Source: Mycobacterium neglectum (GTDB lineage: Bacteria; Actinomycetota; Actinomycetes; Mycobacteriales; Mycobacteriaceae). Taken from it: a stretch of DNA of 64,000 nucleotides. Within the stretch, counting starts at the first letter, position 1; each line of letters starts with the position of its first letter. Positions 26,369 to 35,791 of this stretch are shown here, in pieces. The notes under the pieces are model-generated. The model worked only from the letters and a program-made list of their open reading frames with translations, ran no database searches and was not told the origin of the DNA. The stretch covers positions 1 to 64,000 of the forward strand of contig NZ_NVQE01000013.1 in the NCBI RefSeq assembly GCF_002591975.1, in the 5' to 3' direction. The position numbers and the translations under genes are program-made.

Positions 26369-27282
26369 CAGAGCTCGGCCGCGTCACGATGCTGACTAAT
26401 CCGGCATCGGGGCACGGGAGTGCCCCACACGCCGCCGAGCGCGCCGTCACGCGGCTACACAAGCGCGGCATCGACGTCGTCGCCATCGCGGGCACCGACG
26501 CCGAGCATGCGAGACGACTCGTCGACGGCGCCCTCGAGCGCGGCATGGACGCTCTGGTCGTTGTCGGCGGTGACGGCATCATCTCGCTCGCACTGCAGGT
26601 GCTCGCGCAGACCGACATCCCGCTCGGCATCATCCCGTCGGGCACCGGTAACGACCATGCACGCGAATTCGGTATCCCCGCAAAGGATCCCGAGGCGGCC
26701 GCCGACATCATCGTCGACGGCGTCGTGAAGACCGTCGACCTGGGGCGCATCAGGGGGGTCGACGGCACCGACAAGTGGTTCGGCACCGTGATGGCCGCAG
26801 GGTTCGACTCGTTGGTCACCGACCGGACCAACCGGATGCGGTGGCCGCACGGCCGGATGCGCTACAACGTCGCGATGGTCGCCGAGCTGTCCAAGTTGCG
26901 ACTGCTGCCCTTCAGCCTGACATTCGACGGTCGCGAGCTGGACACGGAATTGACGCTGGCCGCCTTCGGCAACACCAAGAGCTATGGCGGCGGCATGCTG
27001 ATCTGTCCGGACGCGGATCCCACCGATGGAATGCTCGACGTCACGATGGTGGCGTCGGCGTCGCGCACGAAGCTGATCCGGTTGTTCCCCACCGTGTTCA
27101 AGGGCACGCACATCGACCTCGATGAAGTGCGCACCGAGCGTGCTCGCACGATCACCGTCGACTCACCGGGCATCAACGCCTACGCCGACGGTGAGTACGC
27201 GTGCGCGCTTCCGGCCGAAGTGTCGGCGGTACCCGGGGCCCTGAAGATCCTTACCGCAGCGGGCAATACACCGCGAGGCTGA
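26365..27282 (+). CDS. Diacylglycerol/lipid kinase (Rv2252-like)
   Basis: 305 residues of the DAGK catalytic family. NPASGHG (residues 12-18) and the nucleotide motif VVVGGDGII (about 65-73) are followed by GIIPSGTGNDHAREF. M. tuberculosis Rv2252 phosphorylates diacylglycerol to phosphatidic acid, a precursor of phosphatidylinositol mannosides. The GTG at 26365 overlaps the previous stop (GTGA), so the pair is translationally coupled. The 3' end overlaps the convergent DUF732 gene by 32 bp. Confidence 0.92.
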   Translation: MTELGRVTMLTNPASGHGSAPHAAERAVTRLHKRGIDVVAIAGTDAEHARRLVDGALERGMDALVVVGGDGIISLALQVLAQTDIPLGIIPSGTGNDHAREFGIPAKDPEAAADIIVDGVVKTVDLGRIRGVDGTDKWFGTVMAAGFDSLVTDRTNRMRWPHGRMRYNVAMVAELSKLRLLPFSLTFDGRELDTELTLAAFGNTKSYGGGMLICPDADPTDGMLDVTMVASASRTKLIRLFPTVFKGTHIDLDEVRTERARTITVDSPGINAYADGEYACALPAEVSAVPGALKILTAAGNTPRG

Positions 27283-27547
27283 TACCGACGAACGAGCTCG
27301 CCTGCGCCGGATCCAATCCGAACTCACCGGCAATCCGCGCCGCGATCAGGTCGCGGGCGAGCCCACTGGTCGATGAGTCGCAGGCCAGATTGCCTGCCGT
27401 GATCGCGGTTTCCGGCGATATCGGCAGCCCGAGCCCGTCCAGAGCGCTCAGAAGAGCATCGGTGGCCGGTGATGCCGATGCGGTTGAAGCGGTGAGCAGT
27501 GCGCCGGCAGCGAAGGCCGTTGCGGTGAGAATACGGATCGTGATCAT
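27251..27547 (-). CDS. Secreted DUF732-family protein
   Basis: 98 residues: a Sec signal peptide (MITIRILTATAFAAGALLTA, cleavage after ASA near residue 25) followed by a short DUF732-type domain with two cysteines (NLACDSS, VYCPLR) that probably form a disulfide. DUF732 proteins are common exported mycobacterial proteins without a known role. It overlaps the 3' end of the lipid kinase gene on the opposite strand by 32 bp. CCTCAGGAGGCGAG just upstream of the start gives a good ribosome binding site. Confidence 0.85.
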   Translation of the reverse strand: MITIRILTATAFAAGALLTASTASASPATDALLSALDGLGLPISPETAITAGNLACDSSTSGLARDLIAARIAGEFGLDPAQASSFVGISLAVYCPLR

Positions 27548-27649
27548 GTCGTCTCGCCTCCTGAGGATGACGACAGTCTCACCGCAATTGCGCGCCGACG
27601 GCGCAAATCAGCAAATTTCTCGCGCGAACTTCTGTGGCGCGAGCGTCGG

Positions 27650-28162
27650 CTACCCGACTCCGCGGGTCAGCCAGCTCACCTCGGCGGAGTCACCGCCGTC
27701 GCGATACGGCTCGAGCGCCTCGTCCCACGCAGTGCCCAGCACCGTATCGAGCTCGACGGCCAGGGTGTCGGCACCCGACGACATCAGCGTCCGCAGCCGC
27801 ATCTCGCCGACCATCACGTCGCCGTTGGCGCTCATCGTGCCGCTCCACATTCCGAGCTGGGGGGTATGGCACCAGCGGTGACCGTCGACCCCTGCGCTGG
27901 GGTCCTCGGTGACTTCGAATCGCAGCACCGACCACGAACGCAGCGCATTGGCCAGGGCGGCCCCGGTACCGACCGGGCCGATCCAGTTGGTGACGGCGCG
28001 CAGTTGCCCCGGCATGGCGGGCTGCGGCGTCCACTTCAGGTTTGCCCGCGCAGACAGGGTCGACGACAACGCCCACTCGACATGCGGGGACACCGCAGCG
28101 GGAGAAGCATGGATGTACACCACGCCAGTCGCCGCCTCGGCGAATTGGTTCGCTGCACGCAT
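27650..28162 (-). CDS. DUF3145-family protein (Rv2256c-like)
   Basis: 170 residues beginning MRAANQFAEAATGVVYIHAS. The conserved blocks CHTPQLGMWSGTMSANGDVM and GTAWDEALEPYRDGG identify DUF3145, a conserved actinobacterial family of unknown function. The ATG at 28162 has AAGGAG 6 nt upstream and is preferred to the longer frame from 28201. Position agrees with M. tuberculosis. Confidence 0.9.
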   Translation of the reverse strand: MRAANQFAEAATGVVYIHASPAAVSPHVEWALSSTLSARANLKWTPQPAMPGQLRAVTNWIGPVGTGAALANALRSWSVLRFEVTEDPSAGVDGHRWCHTPQLGMWSGTMSANGDVMVGEMRLRTLMSSGADTLAVELDTVLGTAWDEALEPYRDGGDSAEVSWLTRGVG

Positions 28163-28270
28163 TTGCTGCTCCTTCGGCTCCACGAGGGACGTCTTCCCCA
28201 AGCGACCTGGCGGTTCCGAATTACAGCTGTGTCGTGCGTGTCTATTGTGCCCTGTGAGGCGCCTGTTGCG

Positions 28271-29095
28271 CTAGTCTGCGTCGAATTCTCTCAGGACTCC
28301 ATCAGAGAGCGCGGGCCAGCGCGAATACGCCCAGTCGCCGAAATTGCGGTCCGTGAGCGCCACGAGCGCCAGTTCCGCCTGCGGATCAACCCACAAAAAC
28401 GTCCCTGACTGGCCAAAATGCCCGTAGGTGCCGCCCGAGTTCGCCGAGCCCGTCCAGTGCGGCGACTTGCCGTTCCTGATCTCGAAACCAAGGCCCCAGT
28501 CATTCGGTCGCTGCGTTCCGAATCCGGGTAAGACCCCCGACAGGCCCGGGAACTGCACTTCGGTGGCCTCGGTGTGCATCTGCTGGGAGACCGTCGCGGG
28601 CCGCAGCAGGTCCCCGGCGAAGGCGACCAGGTCGGCGACGGTCGACGTCGCGCCGTAGCCCGCCGCCTCAGCCCCGCCGGCCAGCGTGGTGTCCGACATG
28701 CCGAGCGGCTCGCAGATCGCCTCGGTCAGGTATCGCGCGAACTCGATGCCCGACGCCCGCTCGATCTCCGCGGCCAAGACCCCGAATCCGTAGTTCGAAT
28801 ACACCCGACGCTTGCCGGGTTCGGCCATCAGGTCCGCCGAGTGCATCGCGTACCCCGACGCGTGCGCGAGCAGATGGCGCACGGTCGATCCGGGCGGGCC
28901 CGCTTCAGTGTCGAGTTCGACGGCGCCCTCCTCTACCGCGACCTGCGCGGCCCTGGCCACCAGCGGCTTGGTCACCGACGCCAACTCGAACCGGTGCTCC
29001 AGGTCGCCGTGCCGAGCCAGAATGCCGGACGGACCAATTACCGCGGCGGCGACGGTTGAGACCGGCCACTCTTCGATCGCATCAAGCGCTGCCAC
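28271..29095 (-). CDS. Serine hydrolase of beta-lactamase/penicillin-binding fold (Rv2257c-like)
   Basis: 274 residues. The class C-like motifs are present: SVTK (Ser40, Lys43) and YSN (Tyr99, Asn101), with HFGQSG near residue 235 in the third-motif position. No signal peptide is visible, so it may be cytoplasmic. Members are esterases, peptidases or lactamases, and the substrate cannot be told. The GTG at 29095 gives the length of Rv2257c (272). It lies 10 bp after the homocysteine methyltransferase stop, suggesting cotranscription. Confidence 0.88.
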   Translation of the reverse strand: MAALDAIEEWPVSTVAAAVIGPSGILARHGDLEHRFELASVTKPLVARAAQVAVEEGAVELDTEAGPPGSTVRHLLAHASGYAMHSADLMAEPGKRRVYSNYGFGVLAAEIERASGIEFARYLTEAICEPLGMSDTTLAGGAEAAGYGATSTVADLVAFAGDLLRPATVSQQMHTEATEVQFPGLSGVLPGFGTQRPNDWGLGFEIRNGKSPHWTGSANSGGTYGHFGQSGTFLWVDPQAELALVALTDRNFGDWAYSRWPALSDGVLREFDAD

Positions 29096-29105
29096 GCATT
29101 GCAGC

Positions 29106-30074
29106 CTATTCGGCGCTCCATGCCGCGCAGATCGCAGCCACATGGCGGGCATCGGTGCCGCAGCATCCACCGAGCACCGTCACGGCCGGTAATCGGTGTC
29201 GCAGACCGGCGTGCCGGGCCGCGAGGTCGTCAGGATCGCCCTCGTCGAGGTCGGTGGATTCATCAAGTTCGGCGTGACTCCTCGACGAGGCATTGGCGCG
29301 CAGCCCGACGAGCCGCGTCCGCCAAGCACCGTCGTGGTCGAGCGCCTCCGCAAAATGTGTCGGATGCGCACAATTGACCATGAAATATGCTGCGCCGCTC
29401 TTTGTTTCGGCGTCCACCTGCTCGATAGCCTCACGTAGCGGCTGTCCTGTCGGCAGCCGGCCATCGGTCTCGACGGTGAACGAAACCGCGGCGGGAATGC
29501 CTGCCGCGGCCGCGGCCCGCACGACACCGATCCCCTCTGCCGCGTTGGTCATCGTGATTGCGGTGACCTGGTCGGCAGTCGTATCGGCGAAGGTCCCGAT
29601 CTGGACCGCGTGATAGCGCTCGGCCTCCTCAGCAGTCATCGCGTCTCGCGGGTCATAGCCGTCGCCGCGTGGCCCCACACAGCCGCTCACCACCGCGGTC
29701 AGGCCGTCGGACATCGCGGCAGCGCGGACCTCCTCGGCGAGATCCACCGCCGCGCGGTTGACCGCGTCGAGTTGTTCTGGTGAGTAGCCGAGCTGCGCGG
29801 CCCAGTCGGGATTGGCGCGCCACGTCGGTGTCTCGATGACGAAACCTGCGCCGTGCCTGCGTGCGATGGCCAGGTATCCGTCGTAATAGCGACGCAGCCG
29901 GTCACGGGTCGCCGGGTTGTCGAGCAGTGGGAACGCGGCGAAGGCCGGAAGGTCGATGCCGTCGTGGAAGACCAACTCGGTCTCCAGCCCGCCGTCCGTC
30001 ACGAACAGGGCGTCGCCGGTCAGTTGGGGAAGTCGTGCTCGCCGACCGGTTTCGGCGGTGTCAATGCTGGTCAT
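29106..30074 (-). CDS. Homocysteine S-methyltransferase family protein
   Basis: 322 residues starting MTSIDTAETGRRARLPQLTG. The N-terminal TDGGLETEL strand and the zinc ligands NCAHPTH (about residue 226) and GGCCGTD (about 304) are those of the homocysteine/selenocysteine methyltransferase domain. Such enzymes move a methyl group, often from S-methylmethionine or betaine-type donors, to homocysteine. The ATG at 30074 follows CAGGAGAC by a few nt. It sits between the Rv2257c- and Rv2258c-like genes, where M. tuberculosis has no such gene as I recall, so it is probably an insertion. Confidence 0.88.
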   Translation of the reverse strand: MTSIDTAETGRRARLPQLTGDALFVTDGGLETELVFHDGIDLPAFAAFPLLDNPATRDRLRRYYDGYLAIARRHGAGFVIETPTWRANPDWAAQLGYSPEQLDAVNRAAVDLAEEVRAAAMSDGLTAVVSGCVGPRGDGYDPRDAMTAEEAERYHAVQIGTFADTTADQVTAITMTNAAEGIGVVRAAAAAGIPAAVSFTVETDGRLPTGQPLREAIEQVDAETKSGAAYFMVNCAHPTHFAEALDHDGAWRTRLVGLRANASSRSHAELDESTDLDEGDPDDLAARHAGLRHRLPAVTVLGGCCGTDARHVAAICAAWSAE

Positions 30075-30178
30075 GGTTGTCTCCTGAACCGAAATCAATA
30101 TGTACTGGTCACGCTATGCGTCCGCGCCGTCGCTCCTCATCGGGCGATCGATGTGTCTTCTGAGCCCAACGTGGTGCA

Positions 30179-30224
30179 AACCATGTAGGCCGTCACGTCA
30201 TTCGGCGGGACGGCCCACATGGTT
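30179..30224. terminator. Strong hairpin at 3' end of LuxR-family gene
   Basis: 16-bp arms at 30179-30194 and 30209-30224 pair with one mismatch around a 14-nt loop. The right-hand arm encodes the C-terminal NHVGR codons of the minus-strand regulator; the other arm lies just beyond its stop. It fits a terminator between the regulator and the downstream methyltransferase gene. Confidence 0.6.
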
Positions 30225-31832
30225 CACGACGTTGTTGGCGTACGCCCATGACACCGCCGCCGTGCGCGACGAGACACCGAGCTTGGCGAAGATGTTCGCC
30301 AGGTGGCGACCCACCGTCTTGTCGCTTATGAAGAGCGCTTCGGCCACTTGCCTGTTGGTCGCCCCGCTGGCGATGCCGGTGAGAATCTCGATCTCGCGCC
30401 GAGTCAGGCCGGCTGGCACCGGAGCCGAGGCGGTGCTGACCTTGAGGCCGAGCTGGGTGTAGATACTTTGCGCGGTCGCTGCATCTGCCACCGCAATCTC
30501 GTTGTCTCCCAGAGCTTTATGCACAGTCGCCAGGTATTCGTACACCTGAGCCGTCTCATAGCGGCACTGCTGCGTTCGGTATTCTCGCAACGCCACCTGG
30601 AGCACTTCGAGTGCCGGACCGTAGTCGCCGCGCCGCACCAGGACCGCTCCGCGGGCGTGTGCCGCCCAGGCTTTGAAGCCGGGAGTGCCGAAAGCCTCTG
30701 CTCCGCTTTCGAGTTCGCGGCACAGCTTCTCGGCTTCATCGAGGGTGCCGCGGTCCAATGCCACCTGGACCGCAGGGCGCAGCAAGCGCATCCGGCCGAC
30801 GCGGTCCTGCCACGCCAAACACGCCTGTAAAGCGGTCCACGCGGACTCGCTGTCACCTTGGCTGTGCTGCAGCAGTGCCTCTCCGGGTTGGGGGTCGACG
30901 CCTAGCAATCGGGCCTGCGCGAACGCCGCGACCGCGCCGTCGACATCGCCACGCAGTCTGCGTATCTCGCCGAGTTCGTAAAAACCCTCAGCGGCGGCAA
31001 ACAGGTTGACGTCCTGAAGCTTTCGGCTTGCCACGAACAACCGGTCTTCGACCAACCGGTAATCCTCCGTCGCGGTCAACAGCTGCAAACGGTGCATCTC
31101 GCATACCCCGCCGTACACCACTGAAGCGACGTCCTCACACCATCGCTCCATCGACTGCGTCCATGCCCGCATTCGCGGAAGATCGGCAACCCGGTTGCAG
31201 TGGTGCAGGACGAGGCAGTAGACGTCACCGGCCCACTCAATTGGGAGCTCTTCGGCGACCACAGGCAGCATTGCCTCGTCAAGATGCCCGAACGCGTCGG
31301 GCATCCTCGCTTCACCAATCGCGGCGAGGGCCTCGACCACGGCGCAAAGAGATGCCATTGCGGGGCTGTCGAGGCGCGCGGACATCTCTCGCAGGGTCTC
31401 GACCTGCCGTTCAAGCGCATCGGCGTCTCCGACGCAGGTCGCGATGTATGCGTCGAGATAGGCCAGGTACCCGCCGGTCGGGCTGTCCGGTGCAACCTCA
31501 AGCAGGCGGCGCGCGCGGTTCATCCACCCCTGGCCTACGTTGAGATCGCCGCGGGTGAGCCAGGCCAGCGCCACGTCGACGGCCTTCGCCGCCGCCGCAA
31601 TCGGATCGCTTCGGGACAGTTGTTTGAACACCTGCTCCGAATATCGAAGCGATTCCTTGCACCGGCCAATCCGCCACGCTGCGGCGGCTAGTGCGTCGAG
31701 ATCGTCGGTGCCGAGCGGGGCGGCCTGACTTGCCCGGACGAAGGCTTCATGGCTGGCCGCCCAATCGCGCCGGAGATGCGCGCCGCGCGCCGACAGCAAC
31801 AGAGCGTTGTGTCCGTCGAGTTGCGTTTCCAT
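30198..31832 (-). CDS. LuxR-family regulator with TPR-like repeats
   Basis: 544 residues. Residues 1-440 are Ala/Leu-rich helical pairs of TPR type (for example AGDVYCLVLHHCNRVADLPR and AKAVDVALAWLTRGDLNVGQ). Residues about 475-535 form a LuxR HTH: LTRREIEILTGIASGATNRQ, then VGRHLANIFAKLGVSSRT. There is no P-loop, so this is a TPR-LuxR protein and not a full LAL ATPase. Target genes are unknown; the flanking methyltransferase genes on the same strand are the obvious candidates. Confidence 0.88.
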   Translation of the reverse strand: METQLDGHNALLLSARGAHLRRDWAASHEAFVRASQAAPLGTDDLDALAAAAWRIGRCKESLRYSEQVFKQLSRSDPIAAAAKAVDVALAWLTRGDLNVGQGWMNRARRLLEVAPDSPTGGYLAYLDAYIATCVGDADALERQVETLREMSARLDSPAMASLCAVVEALAAIGEARMPDAFGHLDEAMLPVVAEELPIEWAGDVYCLVLHHCNRVADLPRMRAWTQSMERWCEDVASVVYGGVCEMHRLQLLTATEDYRLVEDRLFVASRKLQDVNLFAAAEGFYELGEIRRLRGDVDGAVAAFAQARLLGVDPQPGEALLQHSQGDSESAWTALQACLAWQDRVGRMRLLRPAVQVALDRGTLDEAEKLCRELESGAEAFGTPGFKAWAAHARGAVLVRRGDYGPALEVLQVALREYRTQQCRYETAQVYEYLATVHKALGDNEIAVADAATAQSIYTQLGLKVSTASAPVPAGLTRREIEILTGIASGATNRQVAEALFISDKTVGRHLANIFAKLGVSSRTAAVSWAYANNVVNHVGRPAE

Positions 31833-31916
31833 CCTGATCGCACGCTATGCCACCTCGCGGGCGGCATCGGCCTTTTGGCCACGCCGGTTCGAGACCCTGC
31901 GAGCGAACCTCGCATT

Positions 31917-32996
31917 TCACTTGCGCGCGATGTAGTAATTGTTGATCGGATCCGACTCGATCTCCCGGACCGCAACGTCTCCGAAGCCGGCGTCGGCGAG
32001 CATCGTCGTCGCGAGTTGCTTACCCCACGCTGTTCCGAGGCCATCGCCGTCGAGTCCCAACGACACGCTCATGCAGTGCATCGCCGAAACGGTGTAGAGG
32101 TACGGGGCGAAAGGCACGCCGACGTTGTCCTCGAGGTTGCTCGACGCTTTGATATCAACCATCAGGAAGACCCCTCCGGGCCGCAACGCGCGGAAGATGT
32201 TCTCCAGCACCCGCGCCGGGTGGGCCTGGTCATGTATCGCGTCGAAAGCGGTGATGACGTCGTACTCGTCGACCCCGTCGAATTCTGCGACGTCGCGTGC
32301 AATGAACGACGCATTGGTGAGGCCCGACCGGGCAGCCTCGGCACGACCGACGCCGAGGCCTTCGTCGGAGAAGTCGATTCCGGTGAACCGGCTGGTCGGA
32401 AAGGCCTGCGCCATCACATTGATGGCATGTCCACTGCCGCAGCCGAAGTCGGCCACGTCCACGCCTGCGCGTAGCCGTTCGGGAAGGCCGTCGGCCATCG
32501 GGAGGATCACATCGACCAGCGCCGCGTCGAACACCTCCCCGCTCTCCTCGGCCATCAGCGTGTGGAAGCGCGGATACTCGCCGTAGGAGAGCCCACCGCC
32601 GGAGCGGAAGCAGCCGATCACCTTCTGCTCGACCTCGGCCAGCAGCGGAATGAATTGAGCGACGCGCGAGAGGTTGTCGGGGCCCGCGGCGCGGGTGAGC
32701 ACCGCGGCACGATGCGGCGGCAGCGCGTACGTCCGCGCCGTTGGGTCGTATTCGACGACCCGCGCCGCTACGACCCCGCCGAGCCACTCCCGGACATACC
32801 GCTCGTTGAGACCCGCGGCATCGGCGATCTGAGCACTGCTCGCCGGCGGAAGCTCGGCAAGTGTGTCGAACAACTTGGTCTGATGTCCGATCGACAGCAG
32901 AATGGCCAGGCTGGCGCTGTCAATCGCACCCACAATGCGGTCGGCGAAGTCCTCGGTGGTGTCGGCGTTTGTATGGTCGATGGTTGTCATTGGCAT
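31917..32996 (-). CDS. SAM-dependent methyltransferase with winged-helix N-terminus (Rv2258c-like)
   Basis: 359 residues. The N-terminal part resembles a winged helix ([20 protein letters not shown], about residues 53-72). The C-terminal Rossmann methyltransferase has motif [20 protein letters not shown] (about 181-199) and [18 protein letters not shown]. The crystal family of Rv2258c is a SAM methyltransferase of unknown substrate. A second ATG at 32990 is an alternative start. The divergent mscR lies 236 bp away, with a palindrome between. Confidence 0.88.
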   Translation of the reverse strand: MPMTTIDHTNADTTEDFADRIVGAIDSASLAILLSIGHQTKLFDTLAELPPASSAQIADAAGLNERYVREWLGGVVAARVVEYDPTARTYALPPHRAAVLTRAAGPDNLSRVAQFIPLLAEVEQKVIGCFRSGGGLSYGEYPRFHTLMAEESGEVFDAALVDVILPMADGLPERLRAGVDVADFGCGSGHAINVMAQAFPTSRFTGIDFSDEGLGVGRAEAARSGLTNASFIARDVAEFDGVDEYDVITAFDAIHDQAHPARVLENIFRALRPGGVFLMVDIKASSNLEDNVGVPFAPYLYTVSAMHCMSVSLGLDGDGLGTAWGKQLATTMLADAGFGDVAVREIESDPINNYYIARK

Positions 32997-33058
32997 TGTC
33001 CCTGCTAGGTCAGTAATTCCTGCGATGCTGTCGATACCACAACGGGCGATGAACCTGC

Positions 33059-33072
33059 TCGGTTCGAACCGA
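33059..33072. promoter_or_regulatory. Perfect 14-bp palindrome between methyltransferase gene and mscR
   Basis: TCGGTTCGAACCGA reads the same on both strands and lies in the 236-bp divergent promoter region, about 60 bp upstream of the methyltransferase start and 160 bp before mscR. It is a candidate operator; the binding protein is unknown. Confidence 0.4.
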
Positions 33073-33232
33073 ATTCATTTGACGTTGGACGTGGGCAACG
33101 CTACGTCCACTCGCACCGCCCGCATATCGGGAATTTGATGTGTCTCACGTCAGCCGCGTGGTGTGAACGCTGTAGTGGCGAGGGTCCGGGAGCACCGTGC
33201 CGGCTTTGCATTGAGGACGCTATGTTGTCCCC

Positions 33233-34318
33233 ATGAGTCAGAGGGTGCGGGGTGTGATTTCGCGGGCGAAGGGTGAGCCGGTCGAGTTGGTGGAGGTGGT
33301 GATCCCCGATCCGGGTCCGGGCGAGGTGGTGGTCGACGTGATCGCCTGCGGGGTGTGTCATACCGATCTGACGTATCGCGAGGGCGGGATCAACGACGAG
33401 TTTCCCTTTCTGCTCGGTCATGAAGCCGCAGGCACCGTGGAATCGGTGGGTGCGGGTGTGACGAATGTGGAGCCCGGCGATTTCGTGATCCTGAACTGGC
33501 GTGCGGTGTGCGGGCAGTGCCGGGCGTGTAAGCGCGGGCGCCCGCACCTGTGTTTTGACACCTATAACGCCGAGCAGCCGATGACGTTGACCGATGGCAC
33601 CGCGCTGACTGCGGCGTTGGGCATCGGCGCGTTCGCCGACAAGACGCTGGTGCATGAGGGTCAGTGCACCAAGGTCGACCCGGCCGCCGACCCGGCGGTG
33701 GCCGGCCTGCTGGGGTGCGGGGTGATGGCCGGTATCGGCGCGGCGATCAACACCGGCGCGATCAACCGTGACGACACCGTGGCGGTGATCGGCTGCGGCG
33801 GTGTGGGTGACGCCGCGATCGCCGGTGCGGCGCTGGTCGGTGCGCGGCGCATCATCGCGGTGGACACCGACAACAAGAAGCTGGACTGGGCGCGCGGCTT
33901 TGGCGCCACCCACACCATCAACGCCGGTGAGCTCGACCCGGTGGCCACCATCCAGGATTTGACCGACGGGTTCGGTGCGGACGTGGTGATCGACGCCGTC
34001 GGTCGCCCCGAGACCTGGAAGCAGGCGTTCTACGCGCGGGATCTGGCCGGAACCGTTGTCCTGGTGGGTGTCCCGACCCCGGACATGACGTTGGAGATGC
34101 CGCTGATCGACTTCTTCTCCCGCGGCGGATCCTTGAAGAGCTCCTGGTACGGCGACTGCCTGCCCGAGCGTGACTTCCCCACGTTGATCAGCCTCTACCT
34201 GCAGGGCCGGCTGCCGCTGGAGCGCTTTGTCTCCGAACGCATCGGCTTGGAGGATATTGAGTCGGCCTTCCACAAGATGCACGCCGGCGAGGTCCTGCGC
34301 TCAGTGGTGATCCTATGA
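33233..34318 (+). CDS. mscR: S-nitrosomycothiol reductase / mycothiol-dependent formaldehyde dehydrogenase MscR
   Basis: 361 residues, zinc-dependent medium-chain dehydrogenase. The catalytic zinc ligand is in ACGVCHTD (Cys39 and neighbours), the structural zinc loop is [15 protein letters not shown], and the NAD-binding motif is [13 protein letters not shown]. The family oxidises the mycothiol-formaldehyde adduct and reduces S-nitrosomycothiol. It overlaps the MBL gene by 4 bp (ATGA) as in Rv2259-Rv2260. Several Cys in [12 protein letters not shown] agree with the class III alcohol dehydrogenase branch. Confidence 0.93.
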   Translation: MSQRVRGVISRAKGEPVELVEVVIPDPGPGEVVVDVIACGVCHTDLTYREGGINDEFPFLLGHEAAGTVESVGAGVTNVEPGDFVILNWRAVCGQCRACKRGRPHLCFDTYNAEQPMTLTDGTALTAALGIGAFADKTLVHEGQCTKVDPAADPAVAGLLGCGVMAGIGAAINTGAINRDDTVAVIGCGGVGDAAIAGAALVGARRIIAVDTDNKKLDWARGFGATHTINAGELDPVATIQDLTDGFGADVVIDAVGRPETWKQAFYARDLAGTVVLVGVPTPDMTLEMPLIDFFSRGGSLKSSWYGDCLPERDFPTLISLYLQGRLPLERFVSERIGLEDIESAFHKMHAGEVLRSVVIL

Positions 34319-34941
34319 GCGAGAACATTTCACGCGTCGTAACTTCCGGCACGTTCGAACTCGACGGCGGGTCCTGGGAAGTCGACAACAACATCTGGCT
34401 CGTCGGAGATGACACCGACGTCGTGGTGTTCGATGCCGCCCATGACGCGGGCCCGATCGTGATGGCCGTCGGCGGCCGCAATGTAGTCGCGGTGGTGTGT
34501 ACGCACGGGCACAACGACCACATCACCGTGGCCCCCGAACTGTCGGCGGCGCTGGACGCACCCATCCTGCTGCACCCCGCCGACGACGTGCTGTGGCGAA
34601 TGACTCACCCCGACAAGGATTTCCGGACTGTCAACGACGGTGAGACGCTGCAGGTCGCAGGCGTCGAACTGCATGCGCTGCATACTCCCGGACACTCGCC
34701 GGGTTCGGTGTGCTGGCACGCACCCGAACTCAACGCCGTTTTCAGTGGCGACACCCTGTTCCAGGGTGGCCCCGGCGCGACCGGCCGGTCATACTCCGAC
34801 TTCCCCACAATTCTGTCCTCGATCTCCGAGCGGCTCGGAAAGCTGCCAGGCGACACCGTGGTCTACACCGGACACGGCGACACCACGACCATCGGCGATG
34901 AGATCGTCAACTACGACGACTGGGTCAAACGCGGCAGCTGA
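34315..34941 (+). CDS. Metallo-beta-lactamase-fold hydrolase (Rv2260-like)
   Basis: 208 residues. The zinc motif THGHNDHI (His64, His66, Asp68, His69) is followed by HTPGHSPGS and a late YTGHGDTT with further ligands. It is a glyoxalase II-like family. Translational coupling to mscR suggests it hydrolyses a mycothiol thioester, such as formyl-mycothiol made by MscR, which is inference. The stop lies inside the first unit of a 25-bp tandem repeat. Confidence 0.9.
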   Translation: MSENISRVVTSGTFELDGGSWEVDNNIWLVGDDTDVVVFDAAHDAGPIVMAVGGRNVVAVVCTHGHNDHITVAPELSAALDAPILLHPADDVLWRMTHPDKDFRTVNDGETLQVAGVELHALHTPGHSPGSVCWHAPELNAVFSGDTLFQGGPGATGRSYSDFPTILSSISERLGKLPGDTVVYTGHGDTTTIGDEIVNYDDWVKRGS

Positions 34942-35019
34942 GCTGCCAATCGAGCTGGGCAGCTGAGCTGCCAATCGAGCTGGGCAGCTGAGCTGCCAAT
35001 CGAGCAGGGCAGCTGAGCT
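34934..35019. repeat. 25-bp tandem repeat, three full copies plus partial, hairpin-forming
   Basis: Units start at 34934, 34959 and 34984, with an 11-bp partial copy at 35009. Each full unit contains GGCAGCT-G-AGCTGCC-type symmetry, so every copy can fold. Copies are identical except near the last junction. The array fills the space between the convergent stops at 34941 and 35018 and may act as a repeated terminator. Confidence 0.9.
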
Positions 35020-35749
35020 AGTTCCCGTCGAGGATGCGGCGCTTCTCGGCCGTGTACTCGTCCTCGGTCAGCGCGCCGGAGTCCCTCAGCGCGGCCAGCT
35101 GCCTGATCTGTTCCAGCCGGACGCCCTGATCGGTCGGCGTATAGCTGGCCGTGGGTTCGGGATTCCGGGTCGGCGGGTCACTCGTGACCTGCTCGTCCGG
35201 TTCCAGAGGTCGCGCCTTCTTGGCCACCCGCGCCGACCAGATCAACGCGGCGAAAAGGTCGAACAGCGCGAAGACGAAGAGACCACCGAAGATCCACAGC
35301 ACCCATCCGTGAGAGCTGTCGTGTCCGAATGCCAACCTCGGTGCGATGTAACCGTCGACGGATCCGTTGGTCTCGACCTCATAGGTACCTGCTTGCGGAA
35401 TCTGTACCGTCCAGATCCGCACTCGTATGTCACTGTTGACCGACGTTGTCCCGCCGATGTTTTCGGTGACCGTGGGCTCTGAAAGTCCGCCGGTCGGCTT
35501 GATGCCGAAACTCAGGTCCGGGATCGGGAATCCACTCGTCGGCCTGCCCGTGGTCACCGTGTGGAAACTCACGGTCATCTCGCCCGCGGGGAGCTCCAGG
35601 GCGGTCGAGCCGGGGATCGGAAGCTCACCGTAGGCGTTGAACTTGTCGAGTACGAAGGTGTTCAGCACGAGCGTGGCGACGAAGCCAAGAACCGACACGA
35701 CCAACGTGAGAATGGAAACCACGATGAGGATCCGTGGCGCGCGCTTCAT
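35018..35749 (-). CDS. Membrane protein with C-terminal SHOCT domain
   Basis: 243 residues. A first membrane helix (about 7-29) is followed by an extracytoplasmic beta-rich segment (about 40-150), a second helix (about 150-173, GWVLWIFGGLFVFALFDLF) and a cytoplasmic tail. The tail ends in a short C-terminal domain, IRQLAALRDSGALTEDEYTA, EKRRILDGN, typical of SHOCT. SHOCT domains often mediate oligomerisation. The function is unknown. Confidence 0.85.
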   Translation of the reverse strand: MKRAPRILIVVSILTLVVSVLGFVATLVLNTFVLDKFNAYGELPIPGSTALELPAGEMTVSFHTVTTGRPTSGFPIPDLSFGIKPTGGLSEPTVTENIGGTTSVNSDIRVRIWTVQIPQAGTYEVETNGSVDGYIAPRLAFGHDSSHGWVLWIFGGLFVFALFDLFAALIWSARVAKKARPLEPDEQVTSDPPTRNPEPTASYTPTDQGVRLEQIRQLAALRDSGALTEDEYTAEKRRILDGN

Positions 35750-35791
35750 GGCCGAAAGTGTGTCACGCCTCGGGCTGAAAGTCTGGTATGC

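Noticed and set aside
34934-35019. CRISPR array
   Set aside because: The 25-bp units follow each other without unique spacers and no cas gene is near; it is a simple tandem repeat.
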